17,841 bases of DNA from Brevibacillus sp. (GTDB taxonomy: Bacteria; Bacillota; Bacilli; Brevibacillales; Brevibacillaceae). Below are positions 1-7,744 of the stretch, piece after piece. Made by a program: the position numbers and the translations under genes. Location of the stretch: positions 1-17,841 of the forward strand of contig JARDZO010000096.1 in NCBI GenBank assembly GCA_029240815.1, read 5' to 3'. The notes below the pieces were generated by a model that ran no database searches, was not told the DNA's origin, and saw only the letters and a program-made list of their open reading frames with translations. Each line of letters starts with the position of its first letter. Position 1 is the first letter of the stretch.

Positions 1-1
1 G

Positions 2-355
2 CTTGGGTATGTTTGCTTCAGGCTTCTTGAAGCGGTTGTCATTAGTGTTGGTATTATCAGCGTCTTGTCCCTATTGACCTTAAGTCAGGAATTTGTAGAA
101 GCGGCAGCTCCGAATGCAGCCTATTATCAGACTTCAGGTACTTTATTAAAAGCAATACATGACTGGACCTTTTTGCTTGGCCCCAATTTCTTGCTGGGCG
201 TAAATACGATGCTGTACAGTTATTTGCTGTATCAATCAAAACTCGTTCCCCGAGTGCCGATTCCAGTAGCCACTTATGAAATGATTCTAGCGGTATGGCT
301 CATAGTTAAAGGATTCAATTTGTCGATCAGCAATTCTCCTGAGTACAGGAACTAG
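2..355 (+). CDS. DUF4386 family membrane protein, 3' part, with an apparent internal deletion
   Basis: The frame is open from the window edge to the TAG at 353-355, so the start lies upstream. The visible residues (LLEAVVISVGIISVLSLL, then DWTFLLGPNFLLGVNTMLYSYLLYQSKLVPR) match the C-terminal half of DUF4386 proteins, multi-pass membrane proteins of unknown function. Three hydrophobic stretches are visible. As I recall the family, the KLVPR motif is followed by about 40 residues holding another membrane helix before the closing segment EMILAVWLIVKGF. Here KLVPR runs almost directly into that closing segment (KLVPR-VPIPVATYEM), so one helix seems to be missing in frame. It may be a decaying copy or a divergent short variant. 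The family call is good; function is unknown. Confidence 0.75.
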   Translation, partial: LGYVCFRLLEAVVISVGIISVLSLLTLSQEFVEAAAPNAAYYQTSGTLLKAIHDWTFLLGPNFLLGVNTMLYSYLLYQSKLVPRVPIPVATYEMILAVWLIVKGFNLSISNSPEYRN

Positions 356-359
356 GGTT

Positions 360-645
360 ATCAGGATCATAAACAACCATTTCACTTATCCTTTTGATGC
401 CGCTTGGATAGATCATGTGTTTCGAATAATTGAGGCATTCCTAATCGCTCTAGAATTCGATCTGGAAAATCTCGCTGAAAGACAAATCGGTTGAAAAAAT
501 AGTGTCGATCCCATACGATGGAGGAGCCCGCAGCGCAGCATCGACGATTAACGCGATCCTGTTGAAGGCGGGTCCGCTTGCGCAAGAGGGATACTACAAG
601 GGAAGAAAGAGGAATTCGACTTATGGCGATCAAAGCGATTCTATT
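360..645 (+). pseudogene. Probable frameshifted remnant of an unidentified gene
   Basis: Two overlapping open stretches in different frames read like one protein. In frame 3, positions 360-491 give HFTYPFDAAWIDHVFRIIEA and onward to a TGA at 492. In frame 1, positions 454-642 give IWKISLKDKSVEKIVSIPYD and then ARSAASTINAILLKAGPL before a TGA overlapping the next gene. A one-base insertion near 450-460 would join them. Neither stretch has a good ATG with a ribosome binding site. I do not recognise the family. The neighbouring DUF4386 gene also looks damaged, which supports local decay. The alternative is chance open frames in intergenic DNA. Confidence 0.35.
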
Positions 646-1417
646 TGATTTGGATGACACACTGTTATGGGACGAGCGCAGTGTGAAGGAAGCGTTTCAA
701 GCGACTTGCGCTGAGGCGGCCAAGCATTACGAGCTGGACATGGAGCGTCTGGAAGATGCGGTTCGGCGCGAAGCTCGGGCCATGTACGAATCGTTCGAGG
801 CATTCCCATTTACCAAAATGATCGGAATCAATCCATTTGAGGGATTATGGGCTCAATTTACCGAAGGAGAACAGGGAGAGTTCCGCAAGCTCCAATCATT
901 TGTTCCTTCCTACCGAAAAGAAGCGTGGACACGCGGTTTGCGGGCCCTTGGCATCGAGAACGAGGAGCTTGGCTGCAAACTTGGGGAGATGTTCCCAATG
1001 GAGAGGAGAAACCGCCCGATCGTTTATGAAGAAACATTCGAGGTGCTAGAACAACTGAAGGGGAAATACAAGCTCCTGCTGCTCACCAACGGATCGCCTG
1101 ATCTGCAAAAAGAAAAGCTCGCAGGAATACCGAACCTCGCTACTTATTTCGATCATATCATCATTTCGGGTGATTTCGGCCAAGGCAAGCCTGCTGTATC
1201 GATTTTCGAACATGCCATGAGCCTGCTTAACATCACGGCTGAAGAAGGTGTGATGATTGGCGACAAGCTGACGACGGACATTCTGGGCTCGAATTCGGTC
1301 GGTATGCGCAATATGTGGCTCAATCGGCACGGATTGCCTCGAGAGAGCGAAATCGTACCTGTCCATGAAATTGCGAGCCTGCGGGACATTCAAAAGATCA
1401 TCGATTCATTAGGATAA
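623..1417 (+). CDS. HAD superfamily hydrolase (haloacid dehalogenase-like phosphatase)
   Basis: A 264-residue cytoplasmic phosphatase-type protein. All four HAD motifs are visible: motif I DLDDT with D9 and D11 (nucleophile and acid/base), motif II TNGS at 155-158, motif III K189 within GQGKP, and motif IV GDKLTTD with D214 and D219 for Mg2+. The helical cap lies between motifs I and II (about residues 16-140), as in C1-capped members. It resembles the Bacillus YsaA-type group, and the natural substrate cannot be told from sequence. The ATG at 623 is chosen because AGAGGA lies about nine bases upstream and motif I then starts at the usual place; an in-frame start at 578 would add 15 unlikely residues overlapping the remnant upstream. 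Confidence 0.9.
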   Translation: MAIKAILFDLDDTLLWDERSVKEAFQATCAEAAKHYELDMERLEDAVRREARAMYESFEAFPFTKMIGINPFEGLWAQFTEGEQGEFRKLQSFVPSYRKEAWTRGLRALGIENEELGCKLGEMFPMERRNRPIVYEETFEVLEQLKGKYKLLLLTNGSPDLQKEKLAGIPNLATYFDHIIISGDFGQGKPAVSIFEHAMSLLNITAEEGVMIGDKLTTDILGSNSVGMRNMWLNRHGLPRESEIVPVHEIASLRDIQKIIDSLG

Positions 1418-1434
1418 GCCCACTTCAAAATAAT

Positions 1435-1493
1435 AAAGGCAGGGGAGTCTAGGACTTTTATTTTCGGGTCCGAAGCTGCCACTGCCTTTTTTT
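1435..1493 (+). terminator. Probable intrinsic terminator with two alternative 3' arms
   Basis: AAAGGCAG at 1435-1442 can pair with CTGCCTTT at 1482-1489, followed by a T-run (1487-1493). The loop is long (39 nt) and holds an inner GGAC/GTCC pair. A second CTGCC at 1476-1480 could pair with the same GGCAG and exclude the terminator arm. It most simply ends HAD gene transcription. It also sits about 160 nt upstream of lplJ. Confidence 0.5.
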
Positions 1494-1653
1494 CAGAAAC
1501 TACCCGCGACATTCGCGACCTCGATCTCCGCTTCGACCTGAGATGTACGAGCCCGTTGGTGAGTTTAGTGTTTAGCGGCATGAGGAGAGAAGCGATCAGC
1601 AGGTGGACATGGTATGATGGAGGAAAGACTGTTTTTGAATGGAGGCTAGTCCG
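1494..1653 (+). promoter_or_regulatory. Intergenic leader of lplJ with a weak promoter candidate
   Basis: TATGAT at 1613-1618 preceded by TG one base upstream (TGGTATGAT) forms an extended -10. No convincing -35 is present 16-18 bases upstream. It lies about 40 bases before the chosen lplJ start. No other feature was recognised in the stretch. Confidence 0.3.
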
Positions 1654-2646
1654 ATGAAATTTATCGACAATCAAGGGATTATCGACCCCCGAATCAATCT
1701 TGCCATCGAAGAATACGCACTGAAACAGCTTCCTGACAGCGATGACTATTTGTTGTTCTATATTAATGAACCATCCATCATTATCGGTAAAAATCAAAAT
1801 ACAATCGAAGAAATTAACGCAGATTATGTGTCCGAAAAAAACATCCACATCGTTCGCAGACTGTCTGGAGGTGGAGCGGTTTATCACGATCTGGGCAATC
1901 TGAACTTTAGCTTTATTACAAATGACGACGGTCAGTCCTTTCACAATTTCCGCAAGTTTACGGAACCGGTCGTACAAGCATTGAAAGAGCTGGGAGTGGA
2001 GGCCGAGTTGACGGGACGCAACGACATCCAGGTCGGCGAGCGGAAAATTTCGGGTAATGCCCAGTACTCGACAAAAGGGCGCATGTACAGCCATGGTACT
2101 CTGCTGTTTGCCTCCGAGATGGAGAATGTGGTGTCGGCTCTGAAGGTCAATGCGGAAAAGATCAAGTCCAAGGGCATCAAATCGATCCGCAGCCGTGTCG
2201 CCAACATCACGGAGTTTTTGGACAAGGACATGACTATTGATGAGTTTCGTTTGGCTATTTTGCATTCGATTTTTGGCGGTGGAGAAGTAGAGGAGTACAA
2301 GCTTACGGAAGAGGACTGGGCGAAGATCAACGAGCTGTCCCAGGAGCGCTACCAAAACTGGGACTGGAACTATGGAAAGTCACCGAAAAGCAACTTCCGC
2401 GCCTCCAAACGCTTTGACAACATCGGAACGGTCGAGGTACAGCTGGATATAGAAAAGGGACGGATCAAGGAAGCCAAGATTTACGGTGACTTCTTTGGGG
2501 TGAGAGATGTTTCCGAGCTGGAGGCCAAGCTGCACGATCTTCCGTACGATCGTCAAGAAGTTACGATCGCATTGGCAGATGTGAATATTCAGGAGTTCTT
2601 TGGTCATCTGGATCGCGAGGCATTCGTTTCTATGCTGTTCGGATGA
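1654..2646 (+). CDS. lplJ: Lipoate-protein ligase
   Basis: A 330-residue enzyme that activates free lipoate with ATP and transfers it to lysines of lipoyl domains (glycine cleavage GcvH, 2-oxoacid dehydrogenase E2). Hallmarks seen: RRLSGGGAVYHD at 68-79 (lipoyl-binding loop), GRND at 121-124, and KISGNAQ with K131, the family's catalytic lysine. An N-terminal ligase domain is followed by a small C-terminal domain (about residues 250-330), as in B. subtilis LplJ, and the length matches. GGAGG at 1641-1645 lies eight bases before the ATG at 1654, so that start is chosen over the in-frame ATG at 1639, which overlaps the ribosome binding site. ecsA starts 25 bases after the stop, suggesting co-transcription. 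Confidence 0.95.
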   Translation: MKFIDNQGIIDPRINLAIEEYALKQLPDSDDYLLFYINEPSIIIGKNQNTIEEINADYVSEKNIHIVRRLSGGGAVYHDLGNLNFSFITNDDGQSFHNFRKFTEPVVQALKELGVEAELTGRNDIQVGERKISGNAQYSTKGRMYSHGTLLFASEMENVVSALKVNAEKIKSKGIKSIRSRVANITEFLDKDMTIDEFRLAILHSIFGGGEVEEYKLTEEDWAKINELSQERYQNWDWNYGKSPKSNFRASKRFDNIGTVEVQLDIEKGRIKEAKIYGDFFGVRDVSELEAKLHDLPYDRQEVTIALADVNIQEFFGHLDREAFVSMLFG

Positions 2647-2671
2647 GCGAAAGCAAGGAAAGGGGGATACC

Positions 2672-3409
2672 ATGACAACCTTGCTGGAAGTTAAAGGCGT
2701 TACAGGTGGGTACTCGTCGAGCCATGCGGTCATCGAAGACGTTTCTTTTCACATTCAGGAGCGAGAAATCGTCGCGTTGATCGGCTTGAACGGGGCAGGA
2801 AAAAGTACGACGATTAAACACATCCTCGGTCTGTTGGAGCCGCGAGCTGGTGAGATCAGCATAGCTGGAAAGACATTCGCAGATGATCCTGATACATATC
2901 GCCACGCCTATGGCTACATTCCGGAATCGCCGATTTACTATGAGGAATTGACCTTGTGGGAGCATCTAGAGCTTGCGGCGATGAGTCACGGTCTGGAAAA
3001 AGAGGTGTTTGTAGAACGAGCGTATCCGCTGCTCAAAGAGTTCCGCATGGAAGAGGCCAAGGATCGTTTCCCTCAGCAGTTTTCCAAAGGGATGAGACAA
3101 AAGCTCATGATCATGATGGCGCTGATGGTGCAGCCGTCTCTGTACATTGTCGATGAGCCGATTCTGGGGCTGGACCCGCTGGGAATTCGCACTTTACTGA
3201 CCTGGCTGGAGCGATGCAAGGAGCAGGGAGCAGGCATTCTGATGTCGACGCACATTTTGGCTACGGCGGAAAAATATTGCGATCGGTTTATCATTTTGCA
3301 CAAAGGCAGGATCAAAGCACAGGGGACGTTGGACGAGCTGCGCCGCATCACAGGAATGCCGCATCACTCGCTGGACGATATCTATTTGCAGTTGGTCGAG
3401 GAAGAATGA
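2672..3409 (+). CDS. ecsA: ABC transporter ATP-binding protein EcsA
   Basis: A 245-residue nucleotide-binding subunit. Walker A GLNGAGKST at 38-46, ABC signature FSKGMRQ at 137-143, Walker B LYIVDEP at 157-163 with catalytic E162, and H194 of the H-loop are all present. The Q-loop position carries Glu in GYIPESP (E85), which I recall in this subfamily. EcsA pairs with EcsB, and in B. subtilis the transporter is needed for RasP intramembrane protease activity, protein secretion, competence and sporulation. The start at 2672 has GGAAAGGGGG just upstream. The adjoining ecsB supports the assignment. Confidence 0.92.
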   Translation: MTTLLEVKGVTGGYSSSHAVIEDVSFHIQEREIVALIGLNGAGKSTTIKHILGLLEPRAGEISIAGKTFADDPDTYRHAYGYIPESPIYYEELTLWEHLELAAMSHGLEKEVFVERAYPLLKEFRMEEAKDRFPQQFSKGMRQKLMIMMALMVQPSLYIVDEPILGLDPLGIRTLLTWLERCKEQGAGILMSTHILATAEKYCDRFIILHKGRIKAQGTLDELRRITGMPHHSLDDIYLQLVEEE

Positions 3410-3411
3410 AG

Positions 3412-4545
3412 ATGGATGTAGATGCGCTCTTCCGTGAACGATTGCAACGGTTTTCCGCGGAGCTCGTCCGTTACGGGCAGTACGTGGCGAATGGTGGTGT
3501 GCTCATGGTCGCCGTTTTCCTGTGCGGACTGCTGGCCTACTACTACCCGAGCCTCGTCCAGTCAATCCCGGGGTGGTTTCCTGTCCCGTACGTACTCGCT
3601 TTTGTGCTCGCGTTCTTTGTCACCAAAAGCCCCCATCGGACCTTTTTGCTGGAGGCGGACCTGCTGTTCCTGACGCCAGCCGAGACCCAGATGGCTCGCT
3701 ACTTTCAAAAGGCACAGATCTACAATTTCGTCGTTCAGAGCATTGGGTTATTCCTCGTTCTTCTGCTGTTTCTGCCTCTGTATCAAGGGACGATCGGGAT
3801 TGGGGGAGCTCAGGTGTGGCTGTATTGGGGAGTTCCTTTTGTCTTGAAGGGCTGGAATGTATACAGCAGCTGGATCGCTATGCGCTTGCCTGACAAAAAA
3901 CAGGACGCTGCTTTTACGCTGGCGCGTTTTGGCTTCACCTTTTTCGTGCTCGCCTGGATGCTGAGCAAAGGGAGTTTTCTTGCTTACCAGCATGTGCCGT
4001 ACGGAGCTATTCTCTGGATGGCTTTGCTGATCTGGTTCCATGTCCGCCTGCAGCAGATTCCAAAAAAGCATGCGTATCAATGGTACCGACTGCTGGAGAT
4101 GGAAAATGGATTGCGTACGAGATTTTATCAGATCGCCAATCAATTTCGGGATGTCCCGTCCTTGCAGCAGCAGATAAAGCCTCGCAAATGGATCGTTTGG
4201 GTCGCGGATCTGATTCCGTATCGCACATCCCATGCAGGACGGATTCTTTTCCTGAAATCGTTCCTCCGCTCCAGTGATCTGGCAGGGATGTACAGCCGGT
4301 TGATCGTCATCAGTTCGTTCCTGATTTTGATCCTGCCGGGAGTGATCGCCAAAACGGCGGTCGCCGTGCTGTTTCTCCTTATGTCGGCGAGTCAGTTGAA
4401 AGGAATCGGGGGCCAAGCTCGTCATCGCAGCCGATCTTCCCTGCTCCCGATCAATGAACAGCAGCAAAAGAGTGCAGCCTTATGGGTACGCCGTGTGCTT
4501 TTGGTGGTTCAAGGAACTGTACATATTTTGGTTGGATGGCTGTGA
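3412..4545 (+). CDS. ecsB: ABC transporter permease EcsB
   Basis: A 377-residue polytopic membrane protein and partner of EcsA. Hydrophobic segments are visible at about 29-47, 55-72, 107-127, 130-150, 168-186, 193-208 and 295-325, plus a final one at the C terminus. The cytoplasmic signature LEADLLFLTPAETQMARYF near residues 80-98 is typical of EcsB. Two in-frame starts exist: ATG 3406 overlaps the ecsA stop (ATGA), and ATG 3412 has GAGGAA at 3398-3403 eight bases upstream, so 3412 is preferred. Either way translation is coupled to ecsA. It is slightly shorter than my memory of the B. subtilis protein (about 408 residues). No ecsC follows; a terminator comes directly after. Confidence 0.9.
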   Translation: MDVDALFRERLQRFSAELVRYGQYVANGGVLMVAVFLCGLLAYYYPSLVQSIPGWFPVPYVLAFVLAFFVTKSPHRTFLLEADLLFLTPAETQMARYFQKAQIYNFVVQSIGLFLVLLLFLPLYQGTIGIGGAQVWLYWGVPFVLKGWNVYSSWIAMRLPDKKQDAAFTLARFGFTFFVLAWMLSKGSFLAYQHVPYGAILWMALLIWFHVRLQQIPKKHAYQWYRLLEMENGLRTRFYQIANQFRDVPSLQQQIKPRKWIVWVADLIPYRTSHAGRILFLKSFLRSSDLAGMYSRLIVISSFLILILPGVIAKTAVAVLFLLMSASQLKGIGGQARHRSRSSLLPINEQQQKSAALWVRRVLLVVQGTVHILVGWL

Positions 4546-4551
4546 CCCGCG

Positions 4552-4585
4552 AAAAAGACCGAGCGACAAGCAAGCTCGGTCTTTT
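4552..4585. terminator. Bidirectional intrinsic terminator
   Basis: AAAAGACCGAGC (4553-4564) and GCTCGGTCTTTT (4574-4585) form a perfect 12-bp stem with a 9-nt loop, and both strands give a U-tract. It serves the convergent ecsB (plus) and the YcdB-repeat gene (minus). Confidence 0.92.
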
Positions 4586-4596
4586 GGCTGCATAGG

Positions 4597-6237
4597 TTAT
4601 TCTTTTTTTTCATAGTTCCCCGTGTAGGGATCAATCCATGAGTTCTCGTAGTATTTCGGAACAAACAGCAAAATAGGGGATGGTCGCACCTGGTCATAAT
4701 ACGTCGGCCATTGGTAAACAAGCTGCAAGGGATTGGCTTTTGCATAGCTCTCGGCTGCTTGATCTGCGGGGATGACTCCGTCTGGATCAGGCAAATTTTG
4801 TAGAGATTCATCTTCAAGGCTGAGTGAAGATAGCTTGCCTGTTTCCGGATTTATTTCAATGCTGTAACGGCTGAAATCTACCTCAATTCCTTGGTGAAGA
4901 TGATGAAAAGAGAAAGAGTACTTCATAAACTCGGGATACATTTGTTCTTCTTTGGGATCAATCCAATCCGGATCATCCTTCTCTTCAAACGGTGATCGGG
5001 AATAGGTGAGCAGAATCTCGTCAGTACCTTTGTCCACATATCTTGTGATGGTATCAAGCGCTTTTTGTTGAGCGTCCTGATATGACACCCTCTGCTTGGG
5101 GAAAGAAATTCCATCATCGTACTCGTATTCGACTATTCGTCCCGATTTGCGCTCCACCTGCAGGGAAACATACACTCTTTTTTTCGATTTTGCAGCAGAT
5201 GTCCAGCGATAGCTGATGTACGGATCTTCCTCTTCATCATCATCGTCATCGTTATGATACGAATCCCGAACATAGCGCAAGCCCTTGGTGGAAACGCCAA
5301 ATTCTTTCGCTAGAAGTGCCTCCGCTTCTTTGCGGGATTTCGCAACAAGACGGATTCCTTGCGGTTGCTTCAGGGAAAGCAGCTGGGGTTTTTGGATAAT
5401 CCTGCTAGTCACTTCGTTCGTAATTTCTCCGGTAAATGCGTCAATCGCGCCATCCTTAAATCTCGGTTCAAAGATCAATGTCGGTCGTCCATCCTGATCG
5501 TCTTCTTCTTTCATCCAAGCATATACCAATGACATGTCCAGCAATTTTTTGTAGATCTCATTTGCTTTTGAGGAGGAGAGTGCTCGGTGAGGATCAGGGA
5601 ACTGGGATGGATCGGGAGAGAGGATGGCATCATTGCGCAGCTCGATCACTCGTCCATTTCCGTCAACCGTGACTTGGATACCAAAATCCTCCACCCGGAT
5701 GCCCTGAATGAAAAATTCATACGAGACCATCGTTTTAACGGGTTGCTCCACCTCTACGTCGTTTTCGCTGGTAACTACCTCTATATCCCGCAGACGGTAT
5801 TGATCCGCGAAATTACTCCATACACCGTCGAGAAAGGCATTTGCGACTCTTTTTGCGGTGTCATCAGATGGTGGTTTCACAGGTTCCGGCAGGATGTTTA
5901 CGATTTCAAATTCAAACAAGCGGCCACTCTTGGCATCCAGCTCAACTTCCGCATAGACATGGGAATCCTCTCCTTCTTCTGGATCAGCAAAAGAAAACTC
6001 CCAGCGATCGGGTCCGTAATAACCACTGCCTTCCCGAAAATCAGTAGTGTCCAAGGCAAGTGTGGCAAGCTCAGGACTGGCAGAAATTACGCGAGCAAGC
6101 CCATCCTGAACTTCTTGCGGAACCTTTTTGCCTTTTTTCTTTTGTGCAGAAATCTGTTTTGCTTCTGCGATCTGGTGGTAAGGTGTAAGCGTGCATCCTA
6201 ACAATAAGATAATAAGAGCCTTGATCCATAGCTTCAT
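4597..6237 (-). CDS. Exported protein with YcdB/YcdC (PepSY-like) repeats
   Basis: A 546-residue protein probably acting at the cell surface. The N terminus MKLWIKALIILLLGCTLTPY is a signal peptide. It either ends at AEA (about residue 27) for signal peptidase I, or is cut before C19 (LLGC) as a lipoprotein; the lipobox is imperfect. The mature part has tandem alpha/beta repeats. Recurring marks are substrate-like sentences of the type SGRLFEFEIVN and SGRIVEYEYDD, followed by helices with AxxxA spacing and blocks such as LVYQWP...FVPKYYENSWIDPYTG at the C terminus, as in YcdB/YcdC-domain proteins. An acidic run of aspartates and glutamates lies near residues 335-345. Function is unknown. AGGGAGG at 6244-6250 fixes the start at 6237. 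Confidence 0.8.
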   Translation of the reverse strand: MKLWIKALIILLLGCTLTPYHQIAEAKQISAQKKKGKKVPQEVQDGLARVISASPELATLALDTTDFREGSGYYGPDRWEFSFADPEEGEDSHVYAEVELDAKSGRLFEFEIVNILPEPVKPPSDDTAKRVANAFLDGVWSNFADQYRLRDIEVVTSENDVEVEQPVKTMVSYEFFIQGIRVEDFGIQVTVDGNGRVIELRNDAILSPDPSQFPDPHRALSSSKANEIYKKLLDMSLVYAWMKEEDDQDGRPTLIFEPRFKDGAIDAFTGEITNEVTSRIIQKPQLLSLKQPQGIRLVAKSRKEAEALLAKEFGVSTKGLRYVRDSYHNDDDDDEEEDPYISYRWTSAAKSKKRVYVSLQVERKSGRIVEYEYDDGISFPKQRVSYQDAQQKALDTITRYVDKGTDEILLTYSRSPFEEKDDPDWIDPKEEQMYPEFMKYSFSFHHLHQGIEVDFSRYSIEINPETGKLSSLSLEDESLQNLPDPDGVIPADQAAESYAKANPLQLVYQWPTYYDQVRPSPILLFVPKYYENSWIDPYTGNYEKKE

Positions 6238-6273
6238 CTGAATCCTCCCTAGGATTGGTTGCATATTCCTTGG

Positions 6274-6286
6274 TATAGTTACTATA
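6274..6286. promoter_or_regulatory. Short palindrome upstream of the YcdB-repeat gene
   Basis: TATAGTTACTATA is a perfect 6-1-6 inverted repeat, and a further partial half-site (ATAGTTAG) follows at about 6291-6298. It lies 37-49 bases before the start of the minus-strand gene, where a promoter should be, and TATAGT itself could be a -10 on the minus strand. It could be an operator or only AT-rich promoter DNA. Confidence 0.35.
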
Positions 6287-6336
6287 TCGGATAGTTAGAA
6301 AAGAATCATAATCAATGAACCCGCGGGAGAGGGAGT

Positions 6337-7068
6337 CTAATTCTGCCGTAATTTTTGCAGGAGTCGTTTTTGATCAGACCGTTGACTCAGTGTGGTAAAG
6401 CATTCCCTAGTCGGCGGTGCACACAAAATCTCCTGGCGCTTCCACAATTCACTGGCGACAGAAGGCTCCAGCCATGCGTCAGCAGCAACCTCCGCAGGGG
6501 ACGGAAGCATTTGAGTCTGGGCTGGGATGGCAGTCACATAAAAGGTTGTGTTGAACCGAATGGGGCTAAAAGGAGGTGTCAGTCTTCTGCCTGCGTAACA
6601 GATTTGCTGGAGGTCCAATTTGATCCGCAGGCCTTTGATCATATCCAAAAAGGTCATCTCTTGATCGAGAAGTGCCTGACGATAGGATACCAAGCGCTGG
6701 GGATCAACGTAGGGGGAGTCAGAGCTAGTGACTTGACCGATCAGGGCACCCGTTTCTTCAAACACTTCCCGGATGGCTGTGATGACGGATGCCTGATTCT
6801 TTTTTTTCGATGAGGGATCCGGGGAGTCCCACTCACTATCTGCAAGTTCTGATAAGAGTGGGTGTTGATTCATTTCGGAAAGAACGATATCATCCCATTC
6901 CGGACTATGGTCGTCTTCATCAGACGCACCACCTGGGAAAACAGTATAGCCTGGGAGAAAACGCATCGTGTCCGGACGGACGATCGTATAGATTTGGAGC
7001 AGATTTTCGTTTGTTGGATTCATTTCACGCACGAGGATGACGGATGAAGCGGAGCGAATAGCGGTCAC
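6337..7068 (-). CDS. Nudix hydrolase with an interrupted Nudix box
   Basis: A 243-residue Nudix-fold protein, predicted to hydrolyse a nucleoside-diphosphate-linked compound (NUDT7/NUDT19-like CoA or nucleotide type; substrate uncertain). The glycine part of the box is in FPGGASDEDD (residues 44-53) and the catalytic helix REVFEETG at 100-107. They are separated by an acidic and lysine-rich insertion, unlike compact members where the spacing is about 13. The GTG at 7068 is taken as start because AAAAGGAGGG at 7078-7087 precedes it by about nine bases and because the promoter just upstream places transcription start near 7124. Upstream in-frame starts at 7158 or 7095 would lie in the promoter or encode the ribosome binding site. 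Confidence 0.82.
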   Translation of the reverse strand: MTAIRSASSVILVREMNPTNENLLQIYTIVRPDTMRFLPGYTVFPGGASDEDDHSPEWDDIVLSEMNQHPLLSELADSEWDSPDPSSKKKNQASVITAIREVFEETGALIGQVTSSDSPYVDPQRLVSYRQALLDQEMTFLDMIKGLRIKLDLQQICYAGRRLTPPFSPIRFNTTFYVTAIPAQTQMLPSPAEVAADAWLEPSVASELWKRQEILCAPPTRECFTTLSQRSDQKRLLQKLRQN

Positions 7069-7129
7069 TACGAGTTTCCCTCCTTTTGCAACCATAAGAA
7101 CAGTTGAGTCTAGATGGTTCTTGTCATTT

Positions 7130-7158
7130 ATTATAATTAGAATTAATTTTATATTCAA
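7130..7158 (-). promoter_or_regulatory. Sigma-A-type promoter of the Nudix gene
   Basis: On the minus strand, TTGAAT (7153-7158), a 17-base spacer and TATAAT (7130-7135) make a near-consensus promoter. The leader would be about 55 nt to the GTG start. A plus-strand TATAAT at 7132-7137 overlaps it and may serve the divergent FMN reductase, but it lacks a good -35. Confidence 0.7.
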
Positions 7159-7190
7159 ACAATTAACAAATAGAAGTGAGTTGATCGGGA

Positions 7191-7733
7191 ATGAGCAAGG
7201 AAATAAAAGTCTTGGCTATATCGGGGAGTCTTCGTGAAAAATCCTCCAATACCGCTTTAATGAACGCCATCATCGGGTTGGCTCCGGAAGGCATGAAATG
7301 GACGATCTACAAAGGCTTGGGCGACCTTCCTCATTTTAATCCGGACATCGATAGCGATGAAGGACCAGTACCGGTTCGCGAGCTGCGGTCACTAATTCAA
7401 GAAGTGGATGCCGTGTTGATCTGTACGCCGGAGTATGGCAATGGTGTCCCAGGTGTACTGAAAAACGCTTTGGACTGGCTCGTATCTACTAGTGTGTTTA
7501 TGAACAAACCAACAGCTGTGATTAGTGCATCCCCTACGCCTATGGGTGGAGACAAGGCGCACGCTTCCCTGTTGCTTACGCTTCGCATGATCAATGCTGC
7601 GATCATTGATGGAGGGACGTTGATCATCCCGCACATCACCTTGAAAATGAGTAAAGAGGGTGCGATAACGGATGAAGGACTACTCTCAGAGATAGAGAAA
7701 GTCCTCCAGGCACTTGAACAGGCGTGCTCCTGA
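7191..7733 (+). CDS. NADPH-dependent FMN reductase family flavoprotein
   Basis: A 180-residue flavodoxin-like reductase. The phosphate-binding loop of FMN, GSLREKSSN (residues 12-20), and the second FMN motif PEYGNGVPGVLKNALDW (80-96) are intact, and the length is standard for the family, which includes azoreductase/chromate-reductase-like enzymes (YhdA/Azr type). It would transfer electrons from NAD(P)H through FMN to quinones, azo compounds or similar acceptors; the physiological acceptor cannot be read from sequence. The ribosome binding site is weak (AAGTGAG, about 10 bases upstream). It is transcribed away from the Nudix gene and ends in a strong terminator. Confidence 0.9.
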   Translation: MSKEIKVLAISGSLREKSSNTALMNAIIGLAPEGMKWTIYKGLGDLPHFNPDIDSDEGPVPVRELRSLIQEVDAVLICTPEYGNGVPGVLKNALDWLVSTSVFMNKPTAVISASPTPMGGDKAHASLLLTLRMINAAIIDGGTLIIPHITLKMSKEGAITDEGLLSEIEKVLQALEQACS

Positions 7734-7744
7734 TTGCAAAAAAC

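Noticed and set aside
1493..1562. Minus-strand short frame ending in VEAEIEVANVAGSF
   Set aside because: It looks like the tail of a protein but is only about 23 codons between stops. It may be a gene remnant but cannot be supported.
1390..2355. A 321-codon open frame antisense to lplJ
   Set aside because: It is the mirror of a well-supported lplJ gene and has no recognisable domain or ribosome binding site.
7104..7137. Plus-strand promoter for the FMN reductase using TTGAGT and TATAAT
   Set aside because: The spacing is 22 bases, too long; only the -10 is plausible.
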